Under the pieces are notes generated by a model. That model searched no databases and was not told where the DNA came from. It worked only from the letters and a program-made list of their open reading frames with translations. Shown one piece after another: positions 23,865-32,765 of a stretch of DNA of 64,000 nt. Source of the DNA: JAJAZB01 sp964244295 (GTDB lineage: Bacteria > Bacteroidota > Bacteroidia > Cytophagales > Spirosomataceae); NCBI GenBank assembly GCA_964244295.1, contig CAXTIG010000028.1:1-64000 (forward strand), read 5' to 3'. Position 1 is the stretch's first letter. Every line of letters begins with the position of its first letter. The translations under genes were made by a program, and so were the position numbers.

Positions 23865-25301
23865 TTGAAACCCCTCGACCACCCCACCGCCGCCACGGCC
23901 TTTAATCAGGACGAACCCTACGTCGACTGGCACGACGAAACGCTCTGGTTTGTCCGCCAGAAGCGCGACCGCGCCGCCATGGCCCTGCCCGAATGGGAAG
24001 ACCTGCGCGAGGCGGCTTCCCAAATCAAAAACCACGTCCTCTCCAACCTGGACGTGCTCCTGGAACAATTCGAGGCCCAGGCCCAGGCCAACGGCATCAC
24101 CATCCACTGGGCCGCCGATGCCCAGGAGCACAACCAAACCGTGCTCGACATTATGCGAAGCGTAGGCGCGAAACAATTGGTGAAATCGAAGTCGATGCTG
24201 ACGGAGGAATGCCACCTCAATCCCTTCCTCGAAAAGCACGGCATCGACGTCATCGACTCCGACCTCGGTGAGCGCATCGTGCAACTCCGCGAGGAACCGC
24301 CCAGCCACATCGTGCTGCCCGCCATTCACCTTAAAAAGGCGGACATCGGCAAATTGTTTCACGAAAAACTCGGCACCGAAAAAGGCGCGACCGACCCGCA
24401 GTACCTCACCGAAGCCGCCCGGCAACACCTCCGCGAAACCTTCCTGACCCGCCGCGTGGCGCTCACGGGCGTCAACTTCGCCATCGCCGAAACGGGCGGG
24501 TTCGTGGTTTGTACCAATGAAGGCAACGCCGACATGGGCGCGCACCTGGCCGACGTGCACATTGCTTCGATGGGTTTCGAGAAAATCATCCCCCGCGCCG
24601 AGCACCTCGGCGTGTTCCTCCGGCTGCTGGCCCGCAGCGCGACCGGCCAGCCCAGCACCACGTTTTCCAGCCATTTTCACCGGCCCCGAAGCGGCCAGCA
24701 GATGCACCTCATCCTCGTGGACAACGGGCGCAGCACGCAGTTGGGCCGCCCGGAGTTTCGCAACTCGCTCAAGTGCATCCGCTGCGGGGCCTGCATGAAT
24801 ACCTGCCCCGTATACCGCCGTAGCGGGGGCCACAGCTACCACAACGCCGTGGCCGGACCCATCGGGGCCATTCTCGCGCCCAACCTCGATATGCGCGAGA
24901 ACGCCGACCTGCCCTTCGCCTCGACGCTCTGCGGCTCCTGCTCGAACGTGTGTCCGGTGAAAATCGACATCGACAAGCAGCTTTACCTCTGGCGTCAGGT
25001 GCTGGCGAAAGAGGGTTATGTGGGCGGCGTGAAAAAAGCGGGCTTGCAGGTGGCAGCCAAGGTGCTGGCCTCGCCGACGCTCTTCAACTGGAGCTTCCGG
25101 GTGGGCCGGGGCGTGATGCGCACGGTGCCTTTTGTGGTGGAAAACCGCCTCAATCCCTGGTTTCACGACCGCGAACTGCCCGCCGCGCCGAAACAGAGTT
25201 TTCGGGAGTGGTGGGAGAAGCGAGAGAAACAGGAAGTAAGAGACAAGAAACAAGAGGCGGAAGATGAGAAACGAGAGAAAACGTCCCTTGTTCAACCATG
25301 A
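23865..25301 (+). CDS. lutB: Lactate utilization protein B, iron-sulfur protein
   Basis: A 478-residue LutB: N-terminal LUD-like region (DWHDETLWFVRQKRD, SQIKNHVLSNLD) and C-terminal ferredoxin-type clusters CIRCGACMNTCPVYRR near residue 305 and CGSCSNVCPVK near 356. It transfers electrons in L-lactate oxidation. The only reasonable start is the TTG at 23865, directly after an inverted repeat, which may have displaced the original start region. After FREWWEKRE the C-terminus is a purine-rich repetitive tail (EVRDKKQEAEDEKREK) not expected in the family. Confidence 0.92.
   Translation: MKPLDHPTAATAFNQDEPYVDWHDETLWFVRQKRDRAAMALPEWEDLREAASQIKNHVLSNLDVLLEQFEAQAQANGITIHWAADAQEHNQTVLDIMRSVGAKQLVKSKSMLTEECHLNPFLEKHGIDVIDSDLGERIVQLREEPPSHIVLPAIHLKKADIGKLFHEKLGTEKGATDPQYLTEAARQHLRETFLTRRVALTGVNFAIAETGGFVVCTNEGNADMGAHLADVHIASMGFEKIIPRAEHLGVFLRLLARSATGQPSTTFSSHFHRPRSGQQMHLILVDNGRSTQLGRPEFRNSLKCIRCGACMNTCPVYRRSGGHSYHNAVAGPIGAILAPNLDMRENADLPFASTLCGSCSNVCPVKIDIDKQLYLWRQVLAKEGYVGGVKKAGLQVAAKVLASPTLFNWSFRVGRGVMRTVPFVVENRLNPWFHDRELPAAPKQSFREWWEKREKQEVRDKKQEAEDEKREKTSLVQP
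25217..25290. repeat. Purine-rich reiterated tract at the lutB 3' end
   Basis: Variants of AGAGACAAGAAACAAGAGG and GAGAAACGAGAGAAA repeat through the last codons of lutB; CTTGTT at the end may be the remnant of an opposite arm. Confidence 0.55.
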
Positions 25302-25900
25302 GCAGCCGCGAAAAAATGCTTGCCGCCATCCGGCAGGGCAAACCGGAATGGCAGCCTTTGCCCGATCGCATTGCCTTTGGCGAAGTCCCGGACGACCTGG
25401 TACTTCCATTCAAAACCGTGCTCCAGGCCATCGGGGCGACGCTCGTGGAAGTCAGCACGTTTGAGGAAATACGGGTACACGTGCGCGGGGCCTTTACGGG
25501 TTTCAGCAACGTAGCCGTGACCGTGCCTGAACTCGCCGACCTGGCCGATTTCAGCCTCGCCGTGACCGACCCGCACGAACTGGAACACCTCAACCTGGCG
25601 ATTTTGCCGGGGGCCTGGGGCGTGGCCGAAAACGGAGCCATCTGGGTAAGCGAAACCCAAACCGGCCCGCACCGGGTACTGCCCTTCATCACCCAGCACC
25701 TGGCCCTGGTGCTGCCGGTTTCGCGCCTGCTGACTACGCTGCACCGGGCCTACGAACACATCCGGGTGGACGAAACCGGCTTCGGGGTTTTCATCGCCGG
25801 GCCTTCCAAAACCGCCGACATCGAGCAGAGCCTCGTGATCGGGGCGCACGGGGCGCGGAGTTTGGTGGTGTATCTGATGGGCGAAGCGCCCGAATTATAA
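25298..25900 (+). CDS. lutC: Lactate utilization protein C (LUD domain)
   Basis: A 200-residue LUD-domain protein, third component of the lactate oxidation complex. Typical segments are ILPGAWGVAENGAIWVSE near residue 107 and FIAGPSKTADIEQSLVIGAHGARSLVVYL near 167. The start overlaps the lutB stop (ATGA), showing translational coupling. It ends the rhamnose/lactate unit and is followed by a strong terminator. Confidence 0.93.
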   Translation: MSSREKMLAAIRQGKPEWQPLPDRIAFGEVPDDLVLPFKTVLQAIGATLVEVSTFEEIRVHVRGAFTGFSNVAVTVPELADLADFSLAVTDPHELEHLNLAILPGAWGVAENGAIWVSETQTGPHRVLPFITQHLALVLPVSRLLTTLHRAYEHIRVDETGFGVFIAGPSKTADIEQSLVIGAHGARSLVVYLMGEAPEL

Positions 25901-25933
25901 GCTTTCCGTTCAAGATTTCATTCTGCCTACCTT

Positions 25934-25970
25934 AAAGGCTCGTTTCCAAATACGTGGAAACGAGCCTTTC
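25934..25970 (+). terminator. Intrinsic terminator after lutC
   Basis: Stem AAAGGCTCGTTTCCA / TGGAAACGAGCCTTT around AATACG. Confidence 0.88.
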
Positions 25971-26312
25971 TGCTGCTTGCGTATAGGACCATCGTACCAG
26001 TAAGAATTTGGCAGAACATCCTTTCTGCTTAACCGAGTATTCCGCTTAATTATCACTGGTACGCCGAGAAAAAAGGAAGAACTGAACTCTCACGGTATTC
26101 ATCCTTGCGGCATTATCTGGAAAGGGGGGGTGATTTCCTCGTAGAATAGTCCTGTTTGGTCGAAAAATGAGACTAGGGGATGTTTTTCTAAATTTTTAAT
26201 AATCTGCTACTATTTCTGACAAAACGTTGGAATTTACCTAATAGATTAAGTACTAATACTTACTGATTTGTAAAATTGAAAAAAAGAATCACCGCTCAGG
26301 TAAAAATGCTTT
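25971..26312. other. AT-rich region upstream of susC 1
   Basis: About 340 bases, no ORF supported. It contains one 9-bp inverted repeat (CGTACCAGT at 25993 and ACTGGTACG at 26055), then AT-rich sequence typical of a regulated susC upstream region. Confidence 0.5.
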
Positions 26313-26343
26313 TTTTATTTGCAGGCTGTTTTTCGTAAGTTTG
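26313..26343 (+). promoter_or_regulatory. Bacteroidota-type promoter of susC 1
   Basis: TAAGTTTG at 26336-26343 is an exact TAnnTTTG match; the -33 position 19 bases upstream reads TTTT (three of four). The leader to the ATG is about 40 bases. Confidence 0.6.
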
Positions 26344-26387
26344 AACATAGTTTCTCGAAACTAATTTTCACTATTTAACCAAAACAG

Positions 26388-29300
26388 ATGCGTAAAATTC
26401 TACTCGTGAGCATTTTGCTCATGGCCACGCTTGCCAGGCAGGCGTGGGCGCAGGATCGGCAGATTACCGGCAAGGTAACCGCCGGAGAAGATAGCTCCCC
26501 GATTCCGGGCGTCAACGTAGCCGTAAAAGGCACTAACCTCGGTACTACTACGGATGCCACCGGCGACTATCGCCTCAGTGTCAGCAACAGCGCTACACTG
26601 GTGTTTTCGGCAGTGGGCTATCGTCGGCAGGAAGTAGCCGTGGAAAGCCAAACGACGGTGAATGTTTCACTGACTACCGAAACTTCGCAATTAGAAGAAG
26701 TGGTCGTTACGGCTCTGAACATCAGCCGCGACCGGAAGGCCGTCAACTCGGCGGTACAGACGATTTCACCGGAGAAGTTGGCCGCTGCCCGCAACAACAA
26801 CGTGGCGGATGCGTTGGCAGGGAAAATTGCTGGCGTTCAAGTGTTTAGCCAGTCTGCTGCCAAATTTGGCACCCCCAACATCCGCATTCGGGGGGTTAAC
26901 TCACTGACCGGCGGTGACCCACTCTACGTCGTCGATGGAACCGTGACGGATGTGAACTACGTCAATATGGATGACGTAGAGTCGCTGAACGTCTTGAAAG
27001 GACCCGCTGCTTCCGCTCTTTACGGCAACCGCGCTTCGGCGGGGGTGATCGTCATCTCGACAAAAAAAGGCAGGAAGCAGGACGGGGCGGGCATCGAGTT
27101 CAACCACAGCACAACTTTCGACCGGGTTAGCCTGCTGCCAAAATATCAGAACGAATACGGCGGGGGCTATTCCCAGGAAGTTCAGAAATTTGAGTTCAAC
27201 CCGGCCATTCACCCTGCCGCCTGGCAGGCGTTCAATGGCCAGACTATCCTCGACTACTCGGCCGATGAAAGTTGGGGACCGCGCATGGATGGCACCCCGT
27301 ACCGCCCCTGGTACTCCTGGATTCAATCCGATCCTGAATTTGGTAAACTGGTTCCTTATTCGCCCAATCCGGACAACATTCGGAACTTCTTCCAGACGGG
27401 TGCGACAGTCAACACGAACGTAGCGTTCAGCAAAGCGACGGACGTCTTCAACGCCCGGATTTCCTACACGAATCTCAACGTCAAAGGAACGATTCCGAAC
27501 AGTAGCCAGCAACGGGATTACATTTCCGGGAAGATTGGTCTGAACTTGACGAAGCGACTTTCGGCTAATCTGAACCTGAATTACTCGACGGAAAATACCC
27601 GTAACCGTCCAGCCGATGGGTATAGCGGTAACAACCAGACCATTGGGTCGTTTAACCAGTGGTTCCAGCGTCAAAATGACATTGAGCACCTTCGGAACTA
27701 CAAGAACCCCGATGGGACGTTCCGGAGTTGGAACATCACCGGACCGGAAAACTCCAATCCGCTTTACTGGGACAGTCCCTACACTCAGGTGTTTGAAAAC
27801 CTGAACCGGGAGAAAAATGAGCGCATCTTCGGAGATTTCGGCCTGACGTATCGGATTACTGACAACCTGACGATCTCCGCGATTGCCCGCCGGGATTTCC
27901 TCAACGGCTACTTCGATCGCCGCGTGGCCTCGTTTACGAAACAAACAGCCTACTTCGGTACTCAGAACGACAGCCAACGCGAGGATAACTACGAAGGCCT
28001 GCTGAGTTTTAACAAAAAGTTCGGGCAGTTTACGATCAGTGCCAACGCCGGGGGGAACATTCGCCGCAATACGCGCACCTTCTTAACGGAAAATACGAAC
28101 GGTGGACTCACCATTCCAAACTTTTACAACATTTCCAACTCGGCAACGGCGGCTACGATAACGAACTTCAACTCGCAGCGCGAAGTGCGCAGCTTGTACG
28201 GATACGTCAGCATCGATTATAAAGAATTGCTTTTCCTAGAAGCAACGGCCCGGAACGATTGGTCCTCCACGCTGCCCGCCAACAACAACTCGTTCTTCTA
28301 TCCCTCGGTGACGGCCGGGTTGATTTTCTCGGAGTTCCTCAACGACAAGCGGGTGTTGTCCTACGGTAAAATTCGCGGCTCGGTTGCCCAGGTGGGTACC
28401 GACATCGGGCCGTACCAGATTTCTACGGTGTACAACATCGTAGCCCAGAAGTACGGCACCACGACCCTCCAGACCATCCCGACGCAACTGCCCAATGCAA
28501 ACCTGCTGCCGGGCTTGTCGACGGGCTACGAAGGGGGAATCGACCTGAAGTTTTTCAGAAACCGCCTGAGTTTGGAAGCCACGGTGTACCAGCAAAACAA
28601 CACGAACCAGATCCTGCCGCTGGCCGTACCGGGTTCGAGTGGGTACACAACGGCCCTGGTCAACGCTGGGAACATCCGCTCGGAAGGGGTGGAAATTCAC
28701 CTGAACGTCGTTCCCATCAGCAAAAGGGACTTCACCTGGGATTTCGATATCAACTTCGACCGGAGCCGCTCGAAAGTCGTGGAACTGGCCGCCGGGTTAA
28801 AAACATACGACCTGCTTCAGAACGCCCAGTTTAATGGAGTTCCCCGCTTCGGAGGTACCAGCCTCGGCTTTATTGCACGGGAAGGCGCTGATTGGGGCGT
28901 GATCGTGGGCCGTGCTTACCAACGCTACCAGGCCAAGGATGCCGCTGGTAATAACGTTGATAATGCCAGCAACGGGAAGATTGTTGTGAATTCAGCCGGT
29001 TTGCCCCTTTACGTGGCGGGACAGGACCTGGCTTCGGTTTTACCGATCGCTAAAGGAGGCTTCCTCAATACCATTAAGTACAAAGGCGTTACGCTGCGTT
29101 TCACGGCGGACTGGCTCATCGGGGGTAAATTCTACTCGACGACCCGTATGTTCCTGGCCGGGTCGGGCCTGAGCGAAGAAACAGCGGGACTGAACGACAA
29201 AGGAAAGCCCAAGCGGGATGATCCGGCTAGTGGTGGTGGGGTCCTTTTTCCGAACTCGGTTCTGGCCGACGGCACGGCCAATTCGGTGTATGCCGATGCC

Positions 29301-29588
29301 CAAGCACTGTACGAAGGGCAGCTATTTGACCTGAACGAACGCTGGATTTTTGACAAGACCTACATCAAAATGCGGGAAATTAACCTGGGCTACGACTTCC
29401 CGCGTGGGCTGTTGAGAAACACCCCTTTCCGCTCTGCTTACCTGGCCTTGCTCGTTCGCAACCCTTTCCTGATTTACAGCAAAGTGGGCGGTGGCATTGA
29501 CCCCTCCGAAACCCAGACTTATTGGGGCGAAGGGGGTCAGCAAATCCCGGTACGTTCGATTGGTTTCAACGTCAAATTCGGCCTTTAA
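26388..29588 (+). CDS. SusC/RagA TonB-linked outer-membrane transporter 1
   Basis: A 1066-residue TonB-dependent transporter: signal peptide (MRKILLVSILLMATLARQAWAQ), CarboxypepD-reg-like domain about 25-105 (ITGKVTAGEDSSPIPGVNVAVKGT), plug about 110-240 (LEEVVVTALN, NIRIRGVNSL, DPLYVVDG, GPAASALYGNRASAGVIVISTKKG) and a 22-strand barrel. It imports an oligosaccharide or peptide captured with the SusD partner that follows. No glycosidase or sigma/anti-sigma gene is adjacent, so the substrate is unknown. Confidence 0.95.
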   Translation: MRKILLVSILLMATLARQAWAQDRQITGKVTAGEDSSPIPGVNVAVKGTNLGTTTDATGDYRLSVSNSATLVFSAVGYRRQEVAVESQTTVNVSLTTETSQLEEVVVTALNISRDRKAVNSAVQTISPEKLAAARNNNVADALAGKIAGVQVFSQSAAKFGTPNIRIRGVNSLTGGDPLYVVDGTVTDVNYVNMDDVESLNVLKGPAASALYGNRASAGVIVISTKKGRKQDGAGIEFNHSTTFDRVSLLPKYQNEYGGGYSQEVQKFEFNPAIHPAAWQAFNGQTILDYSADESWGPRMDGTPYRPWYSWIQSDPEFGKLVPYSPNPDNIRNFFQTGATVNTNVAFSKATDVFNARISYTNLNVKGTIPNSSQQRDYISGKIGLNLTKRLSANLNLNYSTENTRNRPADGYSGNNQTIGSFNQWFQRQNDIEHLRNYKNPDGTFRSWNITGPENSNPLYWDSPYTQVFENLNREKNERIFGDFGLTYRITDNLTISAIARRDFLNGYFDRRVASFTKQTAYFGTQNDSQREDNYEGLLSFNKKFGQFTISANAGGNIRRNTRTFLTENTNGGLTIPNFYNISNSATAATITNFNSQREVRSLYGYVSIDYKELLFLEATARNDWSSTLPANNNSFFYPSVTAGLIFSEFLNDKRVLSYGKIRGSVAQVGTDIGPYQISTVYNIVAQKYGTTTLQTIPTQLPNANLLPGLSTGYEGGIDLKFFRNRLSLEATVYQQNNTNQILPLAVPGSSGYTTALVNAGNIRSEGVEIHLNVVPISKRDFTWDFDINFDRSRSKVVELAAGLKTYDLLQNAQFNGVPRFGGTSLGFIAREGADWGVIVGRAYQRYQAKDAAGNNVDNASNGKIVVNSAGLPLYVAGQDLASVLPIAKGGFLNTIKYKGVTLRFTADWLIGGKFYSTTRMFLAGSGLSEETAGLNDKGKPKRDDPASGGGVLFPNSVLADGTANSVYADAQALYEGQLFDLNERWIFDKTYIKMREINLGYDFPRGLLRNTPFRSAYLALLVRNPFLIYSKVGGGIDPSETQTYWGEGGQQIPVRSIGFNVKFGL

Positions 29589-29597
29589 TTTTAGAGT

Positions 29598-29643
29598 ACG
29601 AAAACTCACTTCGGGAACGTTTTGCAGCGAAGTGAGTTTTCGT
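29598..29643 (+). terminator. Hairpin between susC 1 and susD 1
   Basis: Perfect 16-bp stem ACGAAAACTCACTTCG and complement around a 14-base loop, without a strong T run. It may attenuate transcription or protect the susC message rather than fully terminate. Confidence 0.6.
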
Positions 29644-29672
29644 AATCACACACTTCTTATTAGTTAAAACAA

Positions 29673-31127
29673 ATGAAAAAGACACTCTCGTTGCGGAAAA
29701 CCTTCCTGAGCCTGGCGGCGCTGATGGTGTTGGTTTCCGCTTGTAAACTCGACGATTTTGGCGACATGAACGTCGACCCCAACCGGGCTTCAACGGCCAG
29801 CACGGCGGCGCTGCTGTCAGGTGCCCTCAATAGTTTTGGCGCGGCCGTAACCGATGGGGCCGCTTACCCGATTCTGTACGCCCAGCACTGGTCGGAAATC
29901 ACCTACACCCAAAATTCGAGGTACACGGCCACTACGTTCAATTACAACGGCTTCTACGCCGGTCCGCTGCTGAGTTTGCAGTTCATCATCGATGCCAACT
30001 CCGGAACCACCCCGGCGGCCTCGGCCACCGGCAATGGCTCACCGGCCAACCAACGGGCCGTGGCCCGGATTGCCAAGGCGTATTATTACTCGGTGCTGAC
30101 GGACCGCTTCGGCGACATCCCGTATTTCGATGCCTTGAAAGGTGGTGCCGATGGTACGTTCCGGCCTAAATTCGATGCTCAGAAAGACATCTACACCGAC
30201 CTGTTCAAGGAATTGAAAGAGGCGGCGGCGCAATTCGACGCGGGTCCGGCCGTGAAAGGGGATATCATTCTCGGCGGCAGTGCGACGCGCTGGAAGAAGT
30301 TTGCGGCTTCGTTGCGTATGGTGCTGGCCTTGCGCCTCTCGAAGGTAGACCCCACGACTGGCAAGGCCGAATTTGCTTCGGCGCTGGCGGCAGGTCCCCT
30401 GGTCTCGAATGCGGACAACGTAGTCTACAAGTACGATGCCAACTTTCCGAATCCCTGGTATGCCAGTTTCGTCACCTCCGGTCGCCTCGATTTCGCGGTC
30501 AGCACGACGCTCGTCGACTACCTTAAGCCCCTGAGTGATCCGCGCCTGCCTGCTTTCGCGGACAAATCGACGAGCAAGCAAGATTACGTAGGAATGCCCT
30601 ATGGCTTGACGAACCCCGGTGCGAAAGCCGCCGACGTTTCGCTTCCGGCGGCCCCGCTTCGCACGGTTATCAACGCCCCGGCTAACAACCTGACCTACGC
30701 CCAGATTCTATTTAGCCAGTCGGAAGCCGCCAAACTGGGCTGGATCATGGGCGATGCCAAAGCGTTGTACGAAGCGGCCATTAAGGCTTCTTTCCAGCAG
30801 TGGAACGTGTTCACGGATGCTTCCTACGCCGCCTACATCGCACAGCCGACGGTGGCCTTTACGGATGCGAAAGCCCTGGAATTGATTGGTACCCAGAAAT
30901 GGGTGGCCCTCTATATGCAAGGCTACGAAGCCTGGTCAGAGTGGCGCCGGACGGGCTTCCCCAAACTGACTCCCGCGCCCGGCGCCGGTAACCCCAGCAA
31001 GCAAATCCCACGTCGCCAGCAGTATCCGACCACTGAACGCGATTTGAACAGCGAAAACTACGCTGCGGTTAACACCCGCCAGGGTGCGGATGCCGACAAC
31101 ACCCGCGTGTGGTGGGATAAGCCGTAA
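29673..31127 (+). CDS. SusD/RagB-type lipoprotein 1
   Basis: Surface lipoprotein of 484 residues with lipobox (LVSACK, Cys about residue 24). The start DDFGDMNVDPNRAST and helical repeats are those of the SusD/RagB superfamily. The C-terminal half has ALELIGTQKWVALYMQGYEAWSEWRRTGFP, a SusD hallmark. It works with the preceding SusC as the lid of the transporter. It is followed by a terminator, closing a two-gene unit. Confidence 0.93.
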   Translation: MKKTLSLRKTFLSLAALMVLVSACKLDDFGDMNVDPNRASTASTAALLSGALNSFGAAVTDGAAYPILYAQHWSEITYTQNSRYTATTFNYNGFYAGPLLSLQFIIDANSGTTPAASATGNGSPANQRAVARIAKAYYYSVLTDRFGDIPYFDALKGGADGTFRPKFDAQKDIYTDLFKELKEAAAQFDAGPAVKGDIILGGSATRWKKFAASLRMVLALRLSKVDPTTGKAEFASALAAGPLVSNADNVVYKYDANFPNPWYASFVTSGRLDFAVSTTLVDYLKPLSDPRLPAFADKSTSKQDYVGMPYGLTNPGAKAADVSLPAAPLRTVINAPANNLTYAQILFSQSEAAKLGWIMGDAKALYEAAIKASFQQWNVFTDASYAAYIAQPTVAFTDAKALELIGTQKWVALYMQGYEAWSEWRRTGFPKLTPAPGAGNPSKQIPRRQQYPTTERDLNSENYAAVNTRQGADADNTRVWWDKP

Positions 31128-31146
31128 ACGGGACCGTTTTCTGATT

Positions 31147-31182
31147 AAAAAAGCCGTCCTCTCACTAGAGGACGGCTTTTTT
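31147..31182 (+). terminator. Intrinsic terminator after susD 1
   Basis: Stem AAAAAAGCCGTCCTCT / AGAGGACGGCTTTTTT with CACT loop. Confidence 0.92.
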
Positions 31183-31261
31183 ATTAAAACATAGTTTAAA
31201 AAAATTCCACTCAACTGGTAGTACAACATTCGGGAAGCTTCCACATACGTTCGGAAATCCT

Positions 31262-31293
31262 AAAAAGAGCGGCCTCGCCAAGCCGCTCTTTTT
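31262..31293. terminator. Second terminator, serves the minus-strand gene
   Basis: Stem AAAAAGAGCGGC / GCCGCTCTTTTT around CTCGCCAA, just past the stop of the small membrane protein gene. Confidence 0.88.
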
Positions 31294-31301
31294 AGGTCAA
31301 T

Positions 31302-31526
31302 TCATGAAAAAATTCGTCCTATCACCCATACTAAGCCACTCCCCATCAGCCCCGCCATTCCAAAAAACGCTAGGGTAATGAGCAATGCCGACAGGCGGGC
31401 GCGGCCTTGCAGAGAGCGAGCAAAAGCTTCGACCAAACACCGAAAACCGAAAACCAGGCAAAATAAACTGCCACCCGTCAAGACTAAAGCGAGCAGACCG
31501 AGGGCACCCAGTCGGAGGTAGGTCAT
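31302..31526 (-). CDS. Small two-helix membrane protein
   Basis: A 74-residue protein with two hydrophobic segments (YLRLGALGLLALVLTGGSLF and LITLAFFGMAGLMGSGLVWV) joined by a basic loop (EAFARSLQGRARL). The open frame runs much further upstream, but the upstream part is hydrophilic and overlaps the divergent hydrolase, so I start at the ATG at 31526. No family is recognised; the terminator on its strand supports it as a real gene. Confidence 0.6.
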   Translation of the reverse strand: MTYLRLGALGLLALVLTGGSLFCLVFGFRCLVEAFARSLQGRARLSALLITLAFFGMAGLMGSGLVWVIGRIFS

Positions 31527-31694
31527 GCGGGAAGTGAGTAAAGCCCGGAGGGCCAGTGGGTCCGGCAGAAGGCAAGTATAGCGATTTGTTTTTAAAATCG
31601 GGCCGGCCGTCAGGAACGTAGCGGCCCACTGGCAAGTCAAGTCGCCAAACTTTACCGGACTGGATATGCCATTTTTGCGCGACCCTCGCGACCT

Positions 31695-32762
31695 TTGCGG
31701 CTCAGACCCTTCCCATTCGAAGTGCCGCTCGTTGAAAACTCCGATTATCGTCCCCCGCGCTGGCTGCCCAACGCCCACGCCCAGACCATCTACCCGGCGC
31801 TGTTCCGCAAGGTGGCCGGTGTGCGCTACACCCGCGAGCGCCTTACGTTGGTAGACGGGGATTTTCTGGATTTGGACTGGGCGCGAGGGGCAGGGGGTGA
31901 GGGCGGTCCGACGGGTCGGCAGGGGGTAACGGTATTTTTACCCCCTGCCGACCCGTCGGACCGCCCTCACCCCCTGCCCCTCGCCATCCTTTCCCACGGA
32001 CTAGAAGGCGATTCCACCCGGCAGTACATCCTGGGTATGGTGCGGCTGCTCAACCACCAGGGGTTCGACTGCCTGGCCTGGAACTACCGCAGTTGCTCCG
32101 GCGAACCCAACGCCAGCCTGCGCTTCTACCACAGCGGCGCCACCGATGATTTGGCGACCGTCGTGGCCCATGCCCGCACCAAAGGCTACGCCCGGATTTG
32201 CCTCGTGGGCTTCAGCCTGGGCGGAAACCTGACCCTAAAATACCTCGGCGAACGGGGCGAGTCGGTACACCCGTTCATCGAAAAAGCCGTCGTTTTTTCG
32301 GTGCCGCTGCACCTATCGAGCAGCAGTACGTACCTCGAACGCGGCTTTAGCCGGGTGTACAGTCGGCGGTTCAACCGGAGTTTGGGAAAGAAAATTAAGG
32401 AAAAAGCCGCCCGGATGCCGGGACACCTCAGCGCGGAGCCCTTGAAAAAAATCCGAACGTTACGAGATTTTGACGACTTTTACACCGCTAAACTCCACGG
32501 CTTCCACGACGCCGAAGACTACTACGAGCAAAACAGTTCGCTTCGCTTCGTCGGCGGAATTGCCGTTCCCACGCTGATCATCAACGCGCAAAACGACCCC
32601 TTTCTCTCGCCCGAATGCTACCCCTTCGAGGCGATGAAAGCGCTGTCGAACGTGTGGTTCGAGGCCCCCACCGAGGGCGGTCACTGCGGTTTTTACCCCG
32701 CCCATTACGACGGTACGCTCTGGTCGGAGCGGCGGGCAGTGCAGTTTTTGAATGGGATTTAA
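31695..32762 (+). CDS. YheT-type alpha/beta hydrolase with palindromic insert
   Basis: Hydrolase of 355 residues of the YheT/EMB8 family. The family start RPPRWLPNAHAQTIYPALFR, oxyanion region LSHGLEGDSTRQY, nucleophile elbow GFSLGGNLTLKYLGE, acid NAQNDPFLSPECYP and His GGHCGF are all present, so it should be active. Between LDLDWARG and LAILSHGLEG lie about 34 residues (GGEGGPTGRQGVTVFLPPADP...) encoded exactly by a perfect palindrome of 47+8+47 bases. The likely start is the TTG at 31695 (LRPFPFEVPLVENSDY), since no ATG in frame fits. Confidence 0.88.
   Translation: MRLRPFPFEVPLVENSDYRPPRWLPNAHAQTIYPALFRKVAGVRYTRERLTLVDGDFLDLDWARGAGGEGGPTGRQGVTVFLPPADPSDRPHPLPLAILSHGLEGDSTRQYILGMVRLLNHQGFDCLAWNYRSCSGEPNASLRFYHSGATDDLATVVAHARTKGYARICLVGFSLGGNLTLKYLGERGESVHPFIEKAVVFSVPLHLSSSSTYLERGFSRVYSRRFNRSLGKKIKEKAARMPGHLSAEPLKKIRTLRDFDDFYTAKLHGFHDAEDYYEQNSSLRFVGGIAVPTLIINAQNDPFLSPECYPFEAMKALSNVWFEAPTEGGHCGFYPAHYDGTLWSERRAVQFLNGI
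31883..31984. repeat. Perfect 47-bp inverted repeat inside the hydrolase ORF
   Basis: Left arm 31883-31929, loop 31930-31937, right arm 31938-31984. I compared all 47 positions and found no mismatch. The total of 102 bases is 34 codons, so the reading frame is kept. Confidence 0.97.
32715..32751 (+). repeat. 3' end of hydrolase gene, copy 1 of a direct repeat
   Basis: The 37 bases starting ACGCTCTGGTCGGAGCGG recur at 33511-33547 with two changes. This copy is in the functional gene. Confidence 0.9.
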
Positions 32763-32765
32763 CTC

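Noticed and set aside
23826..25409. Minus-strand open frame of 527 codons opposite lutB
   Set aside because: Antisense shadow; LutB and LutC on the plus strand show cluster motifs and start/stop overlap.
25993..26063. Inverted GTACCAGT/ACTGGTAC as a mobile element remnant
   Set aside because: Only 9 bp arms and nothing transposon-like between; could be a regulator site or chance.
31302..31778. Longer reading of the small membrane protein (158 codons)
   Set aside because: The upstream half is hydrophilic, overlaps the start of the divergent hydrolase and lacks features; the ATG at 31526 directly precedes the first membrane helix.
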